Shown here in pieces: positions 53,755-62,846 of a stretch of 64,000 nucleotides of DNA. The translations under genes were made by a program, and so were the position numbers. The notes under the pieces are model-generated. The model had not been told where the DNA came from. It saw only the letters and a list, made by a program, of their open reading frames with translations, and made no database searches. The stretch is from Bdellovibrionales bacterium (GTDB taxonomy: Bacteria; Bdellovibrionota; UBA2428), in the NCBI GenBank assembly GCA_018266335.1, contig JAFEAR010000236.1, positions 1-64,000 on the forward strand, written 5' to 3'. Every line of letters begins with the position of its first letter. The stretch's first letter is position 1.

Positions 53755-55442
53755 GTGTCATCCCGAATGCTTCTGACGGAGATGGACACCTCCGCCATAT
53801 CGTCAGTGTGGTGAGCCAGTTCGATGGCATCGCTGTCCAGGCGCACCAGCTTCATGAAAGACACATGCCGGATCTGCTCTGGCAGCAGTGCCGCGCCCAC
53901 CACGTTGTCGATGGCGATGCTTTCAGTGCTGGGTGTAAGAGCTGTGGCGCCCGTGATGCGCCGGTAGTAGCGGCTGCCGGACGTGGTGGCAATCATGATG
54001 TCGCGCCGCCCAACGGCGGCCGGCACGTTGGCGGCGTAGGCGCGGTTCTCCACGGTGATGGCCGAGTCGAAGGCGCCGATGGGGCTTACTACCTTCAAGT
54101 CCGACTGGAAACTGGGCATCCAGAACGCCGTCAGTCTGCCGGCGCGAGCGGCCAACCAGGACCGGAATGCCGCGATCGCGGCGCGGCCGCTGATCAGCCA
54201 GCGATGCGTCCGGCGCACGGTGCCAATCCCCGACAGGTCATCGATGGTGCGCCGGCCCGTCAGGAAATCCAGCTCGTTGAGCTTGCGGGCGTAGTCGGTG
54301 TCGACATCCTCGGTCCAATTGGTGGCGGTAAGCAGGACTGGGTAGCCCCGGTAATCCAACGTCTCGGTGGCAGCGGGCAGCAACCACTCGTCCTCGAGTT
54401 GGAAGCGGACCGTGGCCCGGCCGATGGCATCGCTCAAGTAGGTCAGGCCGAGTTCGTTCTGCACCCGTGCAGGTTGGACAGGCAGGATCTTGGTGCCAAC
54501 CGGCCAGGTCGAATCCAGCGGGCTCTTGATGGTCAGCGACGTGGGCAGGACCGCTGTGATCTCAGCGAACTCGGATTCCGTTCCCAGAACCAGTCCCACC
54601 AAGCCGCCGACGGCAAAGTCTCGATTCGCAGTCGTCACGGAAATGGACGTCGCGCCGGCAGGAATGGGGTTTGCTGCAAGCGCGACATCGGTCCAAAGCG
54701 GCAAGCCGAACACTCGTGCCTGCCAGGACAGCAACAGGTTCTCCATCTTCACGCGCTCGGTGTCTGAGCCGACCAGAGCGCTGTACTCGAAGCTGCGCCT
54801 GGCCCCGGCGCGCAAACGCACGCGCTGCTCAAAACCAGCATGAGACTCCATCACATCGGTGAGCCATTCCAGCCGTTCGACAACTGGCTGTACCCAGTTC
54901 GGCGCAATGATCCAACCGACGATGCGACGCCCGGTCGCCTGCAAGGTGGAACTGTCGAGGGCAAACGCGAAAACGAACGTTGCGTTCACCGTAGGCGGAC
55001 CATTCGGCGTGACCGCGAGTGTGTAGAGCCGCGATTCATTGGCGGCAAACACGGTCGGCGCCGGCGCTGGACCGGTCAGCGTCATGCCTTCCGCCCCGGT
55101 GGCGGTGATCGAGGCCAGGTTGTTCGGTGTCAGCCTCGCATTCCAGACCTCGATCGTGCGGCTTTGCTCCGAGGCGAGGCTGCCAAGATTGATGCGCCCG
55201 GGCAGCAGGTGCACACGGAAGTAGTAGTCCTCGAAGTAGCTCGGCACCTGCATGCCGGTCAGCGCCCGCTGCGCAGGAACCGTGATGTCGGTTGCGTAGC
55301 TTCGTGCTCCATTCTCCGCCCGTGGCGAATCGCTGGCGGTGTACGGATAGATCGCGGCAACCTGATACCCGTCGATGCTCAGGAGCGGGTTCAGTGAGCC
55401 AGCCTGGGCGCGATCGAGCACCATGCCTGTCAGGACGGGCAT
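53751..55442 (-). CDS. Phage tail protein (563 aa)
   Basis: This beta-rich structural protein lies between the distal tail genes and the tail-fibre-like genes. No enzymatic motif was seen. Segments such as RAGARRSFEYSALVGSDTE and RRTHRWLISGRAAIAAFRSW recall distal tail proteins of siphophages, but the exact role is not certain. It overlaps the DUF2163 gene by 4 bp and begins 33 bp after the 310-aa structural gene. Confidence 0.65.
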   Translation of the reverse strand: MPVLTGMVLDRAQAGSLNPLLSIDGYQVAAIYPYTASDSPRAENGARSYATDITVPAQRALTGMQVPSYFEDYYFRVHLLPGRINLGSLASEQSRTIEVWNARLTPNNLASITATGAEGMTLTGPAPAPTVFAANESRLYTLAVTPNGPPTVNATFVFAFALDSSTLQATGRRIVGWIIAPNWVQPVVERLEWLTDVMESHAGFEQRVRLRAGARRSFEYSALVGSDTERVKMENLLLSWQARVFGLPLWTDVALAANPIPAGATSISVTTANRDFAVGGLVGLVLGTESEFAEITAVLPTSLTIKSPLDSTWPVGTKILPVQPARVQNELGLTYLSDAIGRATVRFQLEDEWLLPAATETLDYRGYPVLLTATNWTEDVDTDYARKLNELDFLTGRRTIDDLSGIGTVRRTHRWLISGRAAIAAFRSWLAARAGRLTAFWMPSFQSDLKVVSPIGAFDSAITVENRAYAANVPAAVGRRDIMIATTSGSRYYRRITGATALTPSTESIAIDNVVGAALLPEQIRHVSFMKLVRLDSDAIELAHHTDDMAEVSISVRSIRDDT

Positions 55443-55475
55443 GTCAAAGCTCTCGGTTGAGGTAAATGTGGAGGA

Positions 55476-56408
55476 TCAGGGGCCGTCGTAGCGGACTGCC
55501 ATCGCGATCGTTCCCGAGTGGGTCGCGCCGTTGTAGGGCGACGCGGCTCGGCTCGCGGTGTTTTTTCGATACACCGGCGCGATGAACCAGCGCTCCGAGC
55601 CGAGCGTCAGGATCTGGCTGTCATCGATGTTGTCGTTGCGCGTCATCCGCAGATGCGGAAGCTCCGCGACATGCGACCAGAAGCTGGAGGGCTGCGCCGC
55701 CATGATGTGGATGCGCGTCAGCACGGCCTCTCCGTTCCAGTTGTTCGGCTGGGTCAGCAGCAGCGTGGGAACCGCGATGGTGGCGCGGGCATTATTCGGA
55801 TTCGCCGTGGAGACGCCCACGGGGTTGTTCCACCAGCCGTGACCGTTGAAGTTCAGGTAGATCGAGCTGTTCTGGACACCAGTGGTGTCGTTGGATTGCC
55901 AGAACGGTGCGCCCGAGGTGTTGCCGCCACCGCTGCCGGTGCTGCCATTCGAGTCGATCGCCACACCAGCGCTGGTGCTGATGTCGGAGGTCGCGGTGCC
56001 CCAATGCCAGATGGCATTGCCGAGCACGCCAAAGCCGCGGGCCTGGCCGATCGCCAGCCATTGCCACCACATCACCTGGTAGTTGACGGCCACAATGATG
56101 TCGTCCGGGGCCGTGTGCACGAAGATGTGGTAGGTCACGGGGTAGCTCAGCAGCGTGTTGCCCGCCTGCCCCAGTCGGTTGGTGATGCCGACGAGTTTGG
56201 CGGCTGGCGTGTTCAGCGTGGCGCCGGAGTAGCCAAGGGCGGCCTGCACCAGGAGGTTCAAGCCGCTGACCGTCAGGCGACCGTAGATGTCGCCCTTGTA
56301 GAGCATGCTGTTGCCGGCGTCCCAGGACCAACCGTTGTCGGTTCCGGCAGTGACCACGGCATTGAGCAGATCGCTGGCGCTGTTGGCCAGCCCGGTGACG
56401 TAAGGCAT
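55476..56408 (-). CDS. Phage structural protein (310 aa)
   Basis: This 310-aa protein is rich in Asn, Thr and Trp and has no recognised catalytic motif. It starts MPYVTGLANSASDLLNAV and has a tail-associated look (VNYQVMWWQWLAIG, WWNNPVGVSTANPNNAR). The start at 56408 overlaps the stop of the next upstream gene (ATGA). The open frame extends far upstream, but that part is antisense or out-of-frame coding for the neighbours and should be ignored. Confidence 0.7.
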   Translation of the reverse strand: MPYVTGLANSASDLLNAVVTAGTDNGWSWDAGNSMLYKGDIYGRLTVSGLNLLVQAALGYSGATLNTPAAKLVGITNRLGQAGNTLLSYPVTYHIFVHTAPDDIIVAVNYQVMWWQWLAIGQARGFGVLGNAIWHWGTATSDISTSAGVAIDSNGSTGSGGGNTSGAPFWQSNDTTGVQNSSIYLNFNGHGWWNNPVGVSTANPNNARATIAVPTLLLTQPNNWNGEAVLTRIHIMAAQPSSFWSHVAELPHLRMTRNDNIDDSQILTLGSERWFIAPVYRKNTASRAASPYNGATHSGTIAMAVRYDGP

Positions 56409-57238
56409 CAGGAGAGCTCCAGCGCGATGTAGTCGCCAAACGACGTGCGGCCGACGTCCTGGATGACGACGTAGTTCTTGCCGTCGATGACGAGGGTGTT
56501 CTCGACGACGTTGTCGAAGCCGGTGATGTGATAGATCCCGTCCAGTGCGCCGTAGATGTTTCCGGAGTCGTAGAGCATCACCGGGTAGAGCGCGTAAGTG
56601 GTCTCCGCCGGTCGACAGGCATTGGCCATCGTCGATTGACCCCAGGGCGTGGCGAGTGGCGCCTTCCATGTGCCGTCGTTGAAGTGCATGCGCAGGTTGT
56701 TGCGATTGCCCTTCCACGGCATGGTGTGAGTGGTCTCGGAGTAGCGCGTGGCCGATGCGCTGGTCAGCATGCCGGCCGCGAATAGCGGCTGGGGATACTG
56801 ACCTGGTGACGCATAGGGGAAAAACTTGCCGATGCCGAAGGATTCGTACACGGGCGTGCCGACCTTCATCGCCACATTCAGCCGCTGACCGTTGACGGAG
56901 AGCCAGTAGTCGATGCGTTGGTTGTGCGCGGGCACACCAAGTACCGGCGAGATGCCCGGCTGGGTCAGGAACGAGTTGGCCGCGACATAGCCTTTCATGG
57001 TCGCAACCGCCAGGTTGTAGTAGTCCGCGTTGCTGTCCTGGTAGCAGTAGACCCCACAGAAGATCTGCTCGGTACCGGACAGGCCAGGCGCCATCATCAG
57101 CAGTTCGCGGTTCGTAATGGCGGTGTCGTACCGGAGGATGGTCCAACCCTCGGCCAGGCAGACGTCGCGAATCGTCTCCAGCATCTTGTAGTGGGCGAGC
57201 ATCGTCGTGTTGTCGACGAAGCCGACGTAGGCAGTCAT
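56408..57238 (-). CDS. Phage structural protein (276 aa)
   Basis: This 276-aa protein lies after the tape measure gene and before the 310-aa protein, to which it is coupled by a 4-bp overlap. Aromatic- and Asn-rich sequence (YCYQDSNADYYNLAVATMKGY, LYDSGNIYGALDGIYHITGF) suggests a beta-structured tail component. No family is certain. It and the 310-aa protein both look like tail-tip or decoration proteins and may form a pair. Confidence 0.65.
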   Translation of the reverse strand: MTAYVGFVDNTTMLAHYKMLETIRDVCLAEGWTILRYDTAITNRELLMMAPGLSGTEQIFCGVYCYQDSNADYYNLAVATMKGYVAANSFLTQPGISPVLGVPAHNQRIDYWLSVNGQRLNVAMKVGTPVYESFGIGKFFPYASPGQYPQPLFAAGMLTSASATRYSETTHTMPWKGNRNNLRMHFNDGTWKAPLATPWGQSTMANACRPAETTYALYPVMLYDSGNIYGALDGIYHITGFDNVVENTLVIDGKNYVVIQDVGRTSFGDYIALELS

Positions 57239-57268
57239 ATGTGTGGTCCTTGCTGGATCGGGTTTTAG

Positions 57269-59956
57269 TCAGCCCAGCACCTGCCGCACCGCGCCCGCGT
57301 TGCGCTGCAGGATGTTGAGGATGGTTTTTTCGCCCGAGGACGAGTTGAGGTAATCGGCGGCCATCGCCGGGTCGATGACGTTGACGATGCGCACCGCTTG
57401 CCCTTGTGCTTGCTGGGGCGGTGCTTCCGGCACCAGACCGCCGGCGGCGAAGGCCAGACCATGGCCCGTGACGCGCGGCCCGGACGACAGGCCGTTGATG
57501 GACTGCAAAAAGTCCACGCCGACCCGTTTCACTGCAACGGCATTCATGACGAACTCGCCGGCGGACAGGCGCGCCGGAATCGAATCCGAGGTCGCTGTGC
57601 CAGGACCTGTCACCAATCCACCTGAGGCGAACTTCTTGGCGTTGCCAAGCAGCCCCATCACCGTCGCGACCATGGCGACCATCGCCGCTATCGCAAGCGC
57701 CGGTCCCACATAAGGGATGGAGGCTTGTGAAGCCGCCGCACCGGCGCCCGCCTTGGCAGCGTCCATCGAGACCACGGCGGTGGTTTCCGCGGATTTCTGC
57801 GCGACGGTCGTCGCGCTGGCCGCAGCGTCCACCGCCTGTTCCTGCTGCACGAAGCCCAGCTTGAGTGCCAGCATGCGCGCCTGCATCGCGATCCACTGTT
57901 GGAAGGGCTGAATGACGATCTGTTGCAAGAAGGCGTCGGCCACTTGCTGGAAGATATTGGCAAGAGCGCTGCGCCAGGTTTGCGCACCGGTGATCATCCC
58001 GTTGAGTGCGCCGCCGAAGCTCTCGCCGATGCGGTTCCACAGCGGAGCCATTTCATCGACGACCAGCTTCGTGCGCTCCAGCTCGTTGCGCCATGCCTGC
58101 ACCCGCACGACCGCGTCAGGGCCGATGGCTTGCGCCGCCTGCTGCATGGTCGGCAGCAGCCGCTCCATTTCAGTGGCCGATTGCTGCTGCAGTGCCACGA
58201 TCTGCTGACGGGCCTGGGCCTCAGTCAACAATCCCGCCTGCTGCTGGGTCTGAATGGCTTCTTGCGCATTGCGCAGTCGTTCGGTCACCAGCCGCCACTC
58301 GGTTTCCAACGCAGCCAGGTTGGCTTGCGCCGCTTTCACGTCGATCAGCCGATCGATCAGTGAAACGCCGTCGGCATCGCTCTCGGCCAACAGTCGGGCC
58401 TTCAAGTCTCGGTAACCGCGCTCGATTGCGGCTCGACGGTCGACGGCACTGGATTGCCCAGTGATCTGCGCCAGTTCCTCGCGGGCCTGGGTCAGCGCAT
58501 CGGCCAACTCGCGTTCGGCATCGGCGGCCTTGCGTGCGTTCGCGACTTCGACATCGGCTCGTTTGTTGTTGAGCACGATGAGATCGGCCTCGATCTTCGC
58601 TACCTCGGCTTTGGCCTTGAGTCGCGCGCCCTCGTCAGATCCCGATGTGGCGATACGCTGTTGCTCCGCCAGCAAGGATCGCGTGCGGGCGATCTCGGCA
58701 TCAATCTCGCGGGTTTCCAATGCGCTCTTGGCGGCGTAGTAGTCCGCCAACGAGATCAAGCGCCCATCGAGCGCCTCGTCGAGGTCGCGTGATTGCCGAT
58801 CCAGCGCATCTTTGAGCAGCTTCAGCTCGGCATCGGCCAGTGCCTTGGCCAACGCCAACCGGGCAGCCCCATTGTCTCCGGAGGCCCTTCCTGGAGTGCG
58901 CAGACGATCGATCAGAGTAGGATCGGCAACGATTGCCGGCGCACGCACTTCGATCGGCTTCGGGTCGAACAGGCTGTCGCGGAAGCTCGCCAATTCGTCC
59001 AGGCGCTGAACCAGGCTGCCCTTGAGTTCCGTGATGATGGCTTTCGCGCCGGACACGTTGCCCGACAGCGCCTCGACGGCGGCCGCCATGCCGGCCCCAA
59101 TGGCTTCGCCCAGCGCCACGAAGGCCTTGCCGACGGTGGCGGCACCCAGCGCCAGGGTTTTCAGGACCAGGACCACACCGTCCAGGATGGCGCGCAGCGA
59201 ACCGCCCTGTTTTGCCGACTCCACCATCCCATTGGCCATCTCGTTCATGGCCGGCAGGAAGGCTTCGATGACTCGGTTGCCGATGCTGGAGATCGCCAGC
59301 CGTACCTTGGCGAGCGAGTCGTTGAACACCTCGGCCTGCGCCGCCGTGTCGCCGCCAATCTGCACGCCCAGCGCCTGTAGTTCGGCAGTCAACGCTTCGA
59401 CGCCATCCCGCCCCTGGTTGAGGAACGGAATGAGATCGGCACCCGATTTGCCGAAGAGATCCACCGCGAGCGCGGTCTTTTCGGCTCCATCCGGCATCGC
59501 CTTGAAGCGGTCGGTCAGATCGAGCAGAACCTGATCCGTCGCCCGCAGCGTCCCATCCTGGTTCTGGATGGCGACGCCGACCGCAGCGAATCCTCGTGCC
59601 GCCTCGTCCGATCCGGTGGCGGCATCTAGCATGCGGGTGGCGAGCTTGCGCAGGCCACCTTCGAACTTCTCTCCTGAGACGCCGGCGAGGTCCGCGACAG
59701 GGATCAGGGTCGACAGCGACTCGACGGTGATCCCCACCCGCTGCGACAGCTTGGACAGGGAGTCCGCCGAGTCCAGCGAGGCCTTGACCATCGCACCGAG
59801 CCCAGCCGCTGAGACAGCCAGACCCAGGGTGCCCAGCAGTCCATTTATGGATCGCGCTGCGTTGCCAAGGTCTCCCAGATTGCGCTTGATGGAATCAAAG
59901 GCGCCACGGGTCTGGTCGACGGCAGTGATCAGGAGTTGGGCGCGGTTGTTTGCCAT
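57269..59956 (-). CDS. Phage tail tape measure protein
   Basis: This 895-aa tape measure protein starts NRAQLLITAVDQTRGAFDSIK and includes the QRVGITVESLSTLIPVADLAGVS region found in many tape measure proteins. Long coiled-coil stretches follow (about 360-610, rich in Ala, Glu and Arg). A hydrophobic, glycine-rich segment (PYVGPALAIAAMVAMVATVM) lies near 755-774. It sets tail length and helps DNA passage. The start overlaps the upstream stop (ATGA). Confidence 0.92.
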   Translation of the reverse strand: MANNRAQLLITAVDQTRGAFDSIKRNLGDLGNAARSINGLLGTLGLAVSAAGLGAMVKASLDSADSLSKLSQRVGITVESLSTLIPVADLAGVSGEKFEGGLRKLATRMLDAATGSDEAARGFAAVGVAIQNQDGTLRATDQVLLDLTDRFKAMPDGAEKTALAVDLFGKSGADLIPFLNQGRDGVEALTAELQALGVQIGGDTAAQAEVFNDSLAKVRLAISSIGNRVIEAFLPAMNEMANGMVESAKQGGSLRAILDGVVLVLKTLALGAATVGKAFVALGEAIGAGMAAAVEALSGNVSGAKAIITELKGSLVQRLDELASFRDSLFDPKPIEVRAPAIVADPTLIDRLRTPGRASGDNGAARLALAKALADAELKLLKDALDRQSRDLDEALDGRLISLADYYAAKSALETREIDAEIARTRSLLAEQQRIATSGSDEGARLKAKAEVAKIEADLIVLNNKRADVEVANARKAADAERELADALTQAREELAQITGQSSAVDRRAAIERGYRDLKARLLAESDADGVSLIDRLIDVKAAQANLAALETEWRLVTERLRNAQEAIQTQQQAGLLTEAQARQQIVALQQQSATEMERLLPTMQQAAQAIGPDAVVRVQAWRNELERTKLVVDEMAPLWNRIGESFGGALNGMITGAQTWRSALANIFQQVADAFLQQIVIQPFQQWIAMQARMLALKLGFVQQEQAVDAAASATTVAQKSAETTAVVSMDAAKAGAGAAASQASIPYVGPALAIAAMVAMVATVMGLLGNAKKFASGGLVTGPGTATSDSIPARLSAGEFVMNAVAVKRVGVDFLQSINGLSSGPRVTGHGLAFAAGGLVPEAPPQQAQGQAVRIVNVIDPAMAADYLNSSSGEKTILNILQRNAGAVRQVLG

Positions 59957-60597
59957 CAGGATTTCGTCAGTTCTTTTTGGATTGCGCTTGCCAAGCGCGG
60001 CAGGGAACGCTGCACGGCACCGGTCAGGTCCAGTCGCCGCTTGAGCGACACGGACTTGACCAGCACGGCGATCGGGATCTCCTGGCCGCGTTTGATCTGT
60101 TTGGCTCCGGTGCGCCCACGCTCGGCCCGCTTGAAGCGGTTGAGTTGGGACGCGTTTTCACGAATGTTCTCGGCCATCAGGATGACCTTGCCGTTCTTCT
60201 CGACGAAAAAGGCGTTGCCTGATCGCAGCAGACCATCGATGACGGCCTTGAAGCGCTTCGGTCCGATTCGCCCCGGAAGTAACGGGATCAGCAGATTGCC
60301 GGAGACCGTTCCGCCTTTTTCGTGCAGCCCGAGCCAGGGAATCTTGCTGCCGATCAGCAAGGCCGGCAGTCGATCGGTCTTCTTGTCCAGCACCTTGGCC
60401 TGCATTGAGGAGACGAAGCTGTTGCGCTTGACGTTGAAGGCACCGCGCATCTGGGTGCGTGCCGCGTCGCGTACTTCGCGGCCACCGGATTGCATACCGC
60501 GCTTGAGAGCCGCCCGGATGGCATCGCGGCGCTCGGTGGACCATGCATTGAATTGCCGAGCATCGAACAGTCCTGAGGCGGTCAGATCAATCTTCAC
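59956..60597 (-). CDS. DUF6441-like phage tail protein
   Basis: This 213-aa protein has KRGMQSGGREVRDAARTQMR, a LIGSKIPWLGLHEKGGTVSG motif at about 82-101 and a basic C-terminal half. The fit is to the DUF6441 family, placed between the tail chaperones and tape measure. The function is unknown, probably tail assembly. Its start overlaps the end of the frameshifted chaperone reading frame by 11 bp. Confidence 0.7.
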   Translation of the reverse strand: MKIDLTASGLFDARQFNAWSTERRDAIRAALKRGMQSGGREVRDAARTQMRGAFNVKRNSFVSSMQAKVLDKKTDRLPALLIGSKIPWLGLHEKGGTVSGNLLIPLLPGRIGPKRFKAVIDGLLRSGNAFFVEKNGKVILMAENIRENASQLNRFKRAERGRTGAKQIKRGQEIPIAVLVKSVSLKRRLDLTGAVQRSLPRLASAIQKELTKS

Positions 60598-60877
60598 GAT
60601 CGAGCTCCCGCTGTAGCCGTTCGATGGATCGCTTGTCGCCCTGGCAGGCCACAGCGGTCAGGCCAAGAAGCAGGCTCGCGTGCTCGCGATCTCGTTGTGT
60701 TTCCGCATCGAGAAAGGCCGTCAGCTGGGCCAGCGTGTAGTCCAGGACATCCGGCAGCCGGTGCCCGGCATGGATCAAACGGTGGATGGCGCGAGCCCAG
60801 CCAAGGGACCGCTCATTTGCGCGTTGATCCGGGCGGCGGCGTGCTGGATCGTCGGCACCACCCGCTGCACGAAAAAA
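60587..60877 (-). CDS. Frameshift extension of tail chaperone (GT-type)
   Basis: The 94 codons from 60871 to 60590 lie in the -1 frame of the upstream chaperone gene and have no usable start codon of their own. Slippage at 60871-60877 fuses them to residues 1-101 of the upstream protein, giving a 195-aa product. The extension reads RAAGGADDPARRRP... and ends ...IERLQRELDRED, helical and charged as expected for a GT-type chaperone that recruits tail tube protein. Confidence 0.75.
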   Translation of the reverse strand, partial: FFRAAGGADDPARRRPDQRANERSLGWARAIHRLIHAGHRLPDVLDYTLAQLTAFLDAETQRDREHASLLLGLTAVACQGDKRSIERLQRELDRED

Positions 60878-61173
60878 TCCGCATTCACCTCGAACAAGGT
60901 GGTGGCCAGGCGTATGGCATCGTCCATCGCCAATGCCGCCACCCAGTCCTGGGGCTGGCGCGAGGCCACGGCGATTGCTTTGATCAGCGCTTCGCCGTGG
61001 TCGGCCAGCAGTTCGAGCCAATCCGGCTCGCCGTCGACCAACCGGTGCGCGAAGGGTCGAACCGCAGCAAGGAGCGCCGGGATTTCGCCGACACGAATCG
61101 GTGTGATCTCCAGCGCGATACCCGCGATTGCCAGGGATTGCGGAGCGGGAGGAAATGCATCGAAGTCGCTCAT
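60775..61173 (-). CDS. Tail assembly chaperone (G-type, DUF6631-like)
   Basis: This 132-aa protein stands in the tail-chaperone position between the tail tube and the tape measure genes (MSDFDAFPPAPQSLAIAGIALEI, RVGEIPALLAAVRPF, DWLELLADHGEALIKAIAVA). It binds the tape measure and tail tube proteins before assembly. The ATG at 61173 has a GAGGTG site. A GTG directly before it is an alternative. Codons 100-101 (TTT TTC) are part of a slippery heptamer that shifts some ribosomes into the -1 frame to make the longer chaperone. Confidence 0.8.
   Translation of the reverse strand: MSDFDAFPPAPQSLAIAGIALEITPIRVGEIPALLAAVRPFAHRLVDGEPDWLELLADHGEALIKAIAVASRQPQDWVAALAMDDAIRLATTLFEVNADFFVQRVVPTIQHAAARINAQMSGPLAGLAPSTV
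60871..60877 (-). promoter_or_regulatory. -1 frameshift slippery site TTTTTTC
   Basis: On the minus strand the heptamer T-TTT-TTC is in the 0 frame of the chaperone gene (codons TTT TTC at 60876-60871). Eight bases later a 7-bp stem GGTGGTG/CGCCGCC, with two G-T pairs, can form. A slippery heptamer, short spacer and downstream stem are the three parts of a programmed -1 frameshift signal. Confidence 0.75.
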
Positions 61174-61181
61174 CACTCACC

Positions 61182-61934
61182 TCACAGCAGCACGATGCGG
61201 CCGAACTGGCCCAGGTCGCCGGTCGCGGGCTTCAGCGTGTCGGCCAGCACCTGACCAGACAGCTCGAACTTGAGCAGCTCGTCGGTGATAACGGAGAGTT
61301 CCTTGGCCGGGTTGATCGCCACGCGGTAGAGATCGATCACGACCTCGCGGTTGCCATCCGCCGTGTTCAGACCCTCGAAACGCACCCAGCGCTCGGGCAG
61401 CGGCTGGGTGAACATTGCCGTGCTCTGCGCCGCGCCGTAGGCGTAGTCGACCTTGAAAGGCTCGACGTAGGGCCCGCCGGTGGTCTTGTCGTTGATCGCC
61501 AGCGAACCGTGCTTGGCGTTGAGGGTGTACTGGCCTACCGGCAGTGTCTTGGGCGTGGCCGTGGAATCCTTGACCACGACCGTCGACACATTCTGCTTTG
61601 CCAGCAGGTAGAGGCTGCCCAGGGTGACGGGATTGGGTAGCGCTTCGGCGGTGACCGTGCCGCTGACCTGATCGGTGGTCGTGCCGTACAGCGCCAAGCC
61701 TAGGTTGACCGCGATCAGTTCTTCCAGCGTGCAGGCGAACTCGCCCTTCTTGGTCTTGATCAGCTGAAGGTCGGTCAGACGCTGGCCGCTGGTCGACTCC
61801 TGGTGTTCCAGTGTCTCCACCGACAGGGAGACTTTGAGCTCGGGCACGTTGCCCACGTAGTTCAAGCCCTGTGGTTGGCCGGTGATGTCGCGGGCGCCGA
61901 TGTAGACGCGCCCCTGTCCAGAGAAGTAAGGCAT
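61182..61934 (-). CDS. Phage major tail tube protein
   Basis: This 250-aa protein has the tail-tube plan of siphophages. It is beta-rich, with an N-terminal GQGRVYIGARDITGQPQGLNY, a GEFACTLEELIAVNLGLALYG helix-strand region at about 65-85, and a C-terminal region (NREVVIDLYRVAINPAKELSV) resembling tube proteins. It polymerises into the tail tube. It lies just downstream of the chaperone start and just upstream of the DUF7210-like gene. Confidence 0.85.
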   Translation of the reverse strand: MPYFSGQGRVYIGARDITGQPQGLNYVGNVPELKVSLSVETLEHQESTSGQRLTDLQLIKTKKGEFACTLEELIAVNLGLALYGTTTDQVSGTVTAEALPNPVTLGSLYLLAKQNVSTVVVKDSTATPKTLPVGQYTLNAKHGSLAINDKTTGGPYVEPFKVDYAYGAAQSTAMFTQPLPERWVRFEGLNTADGNREVVIDLYRVAINPAKELSVITDELLKFELSGQVLADTLKPATGDLGQFGRIVLL

Positions 61935-61936
61935 GG

Positions 61937-62116
61937 TCAGTCTCCCTTGCGTGCAGTGGGTTGCGATTTACCGGTCGACTCTTGGAGTCCGTCAGTGGCT
62001 TTGGCGACGCCGGCATCGATCAGCCAACGTGCCGTGGCTTCGTCGATGTCCAGCACATCACCAGGTGCCAAGCTGGTCCCGGCATGGGTATGGGGTTTCA
62101 GTAATTCGATGTTCAT
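61937..62116 (-). CDS. Small DUF7210-like phage protein (59 aa)
   Basis: A 59-aa reading frame fits exactly between the tail tube and terminator genes. The product, MNIELLKPHTHAGTSLAPGD..., has an acidic helix-turn-like middle (DIDEATARWLIDAGVA), seen in small tail-region proteins of the same phage group. It is too short for the usual 60-residue cut-off. The start is an ATG at 62116, and the tail tube ATG follows 2 bp after its stop. Confidence 0.7.
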   Translation of the reverse strand: MNIELLKPHTHAGTSLAPGDVLDIDEATARWLIDAGVAKATDGLQESTGKSQPTARKGD

Positions 62117-62123
62117 CGTTGGG

Positions 62124-62549
62124 TTATCCAGTTCGGGTCAGGTCAAGTGCGTGGGTGCGGTAGCGGATCTCATAGCGGGATGGCAACGCCACAGCTCCGG
62201 CGTCGGCGTCCTCCGGGTCCCACTCGCAATCGACTTCGCGGACGGCCAAAGCAAGGCCACCGAGGTTGGTGTCGCTCATCAGCGCTGCGTGGGCAGCGAC
62301 CACCGCCAGATCGGCTTGGTCGAAGGCATCGTCCCCACGGGCCACGGCTACCAAACGCACCATCAGCAGCCGGTCGACGAGGTTGTTGGCATGCGCCGTG
62401 ATGCTGTCGCCTTCGGCAAATAGCAGCAGCGCGGGGCTGGCCTCGCGCGCCACAGGTACGGTCGGAAACCGCAGTACCGGTGTGGGCGCCACCCCGGCAG
62501 TGAGGCGCGCGACGACCTCCCGCAAGATGCGCTCGCGGATGGAGTTCAT
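62124..62549 (-). CDS. Phage tail terminator-like protein
   Basis: This 141-aa protein stands between head-tail joining and tail tube genes. It shows the size and alpha/beta pattern of lambda U-like tail terminators (RERILREVVARLTAG, VRLVAVARGDDAFDQADL, VREVDCEWDPEDADAG). It would cap the tail after assembly. Identification is by position and size more than by motif. Confidence 0.65.
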   Translation of the reverse strand: MNSIRERILREVVARLTAGVAPTPVLRFPTVPVAREASPALLLFAEGDSITAHANNLVDRLLMVRLVAVARGDDAFDQADLAVVAAHAALMSDTNLGGLALAVREVDCEWDPEDADAGAVALPSRYEIRYRTHALDLTRTG

Positions 62550-62561
62550 GATCCGGAGTCC

Positions 62562-62846
62562 TCAGAGTCGAGAGAGTGAAGCGCGTTGTTCGCTGCCGTC
62601 GCCGATGCTGCGGATATCGCGGACGCGGTAGAGGCTGCCTGCGATGGACACGGTGTCTCCTGCCGCCAGGCTCGGCAGTGCCGAGGCTGGAAATCGGATC
62701 GTGTAATCGGCAGACAGGGCAAGCCCGTCGAGTACGGTCTCGTCTGGCGAGCGGAAATCGACGGCTACGGTGTGGCCATCGATTTCCGCATCCACCAGCA
62801 AGCCAGACCGCCCAGCGGCCTCGTAGAAGTCCTCGATGCGCACCAT
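62562..62846 (-). CDS. Phage head-tail joining protein
   Basis: This 94-aa protein starts at the ATG at 62846, overlapping the capsid gene stop, and reads MVRIEDFYEAAGRSGLLVDAE. Its beta-rich end (AAGDTVSIAGSLYRVRDIRS) matches lambda FII-like head-tail connectors. It binds the neck and closes the capsid. The frame extends upstream but not as coding sequence. Confidence 0.7.
   Translation of the reverse strand: MVRIEDFYEAAGRSGLLVDAEIDGHTVAVDFRSPDETVLDGLALSADYTIRFPASALPSLAAGDTVSIAGSLYRVRDIRSIGDGSEQRASLSRL

Noticed and set aside
50621..55397. Large plus-strand frames across the tail genes
   Set aside because: All are opposite convincingly coding minus-strand tail genes that overlap each other by 4 bp. 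The plus frames lack ribosome sites and show no protein-like composition.
56409..58040. Upstream extension of the 310-aa structural protein frame
   Set aside because: The open frame continues to 58040, but this part is out of frame with the 276-aa and tape measure genes and shows His/Arg-rich, non-protein-like sequence. The real start is the ATG at 56408.
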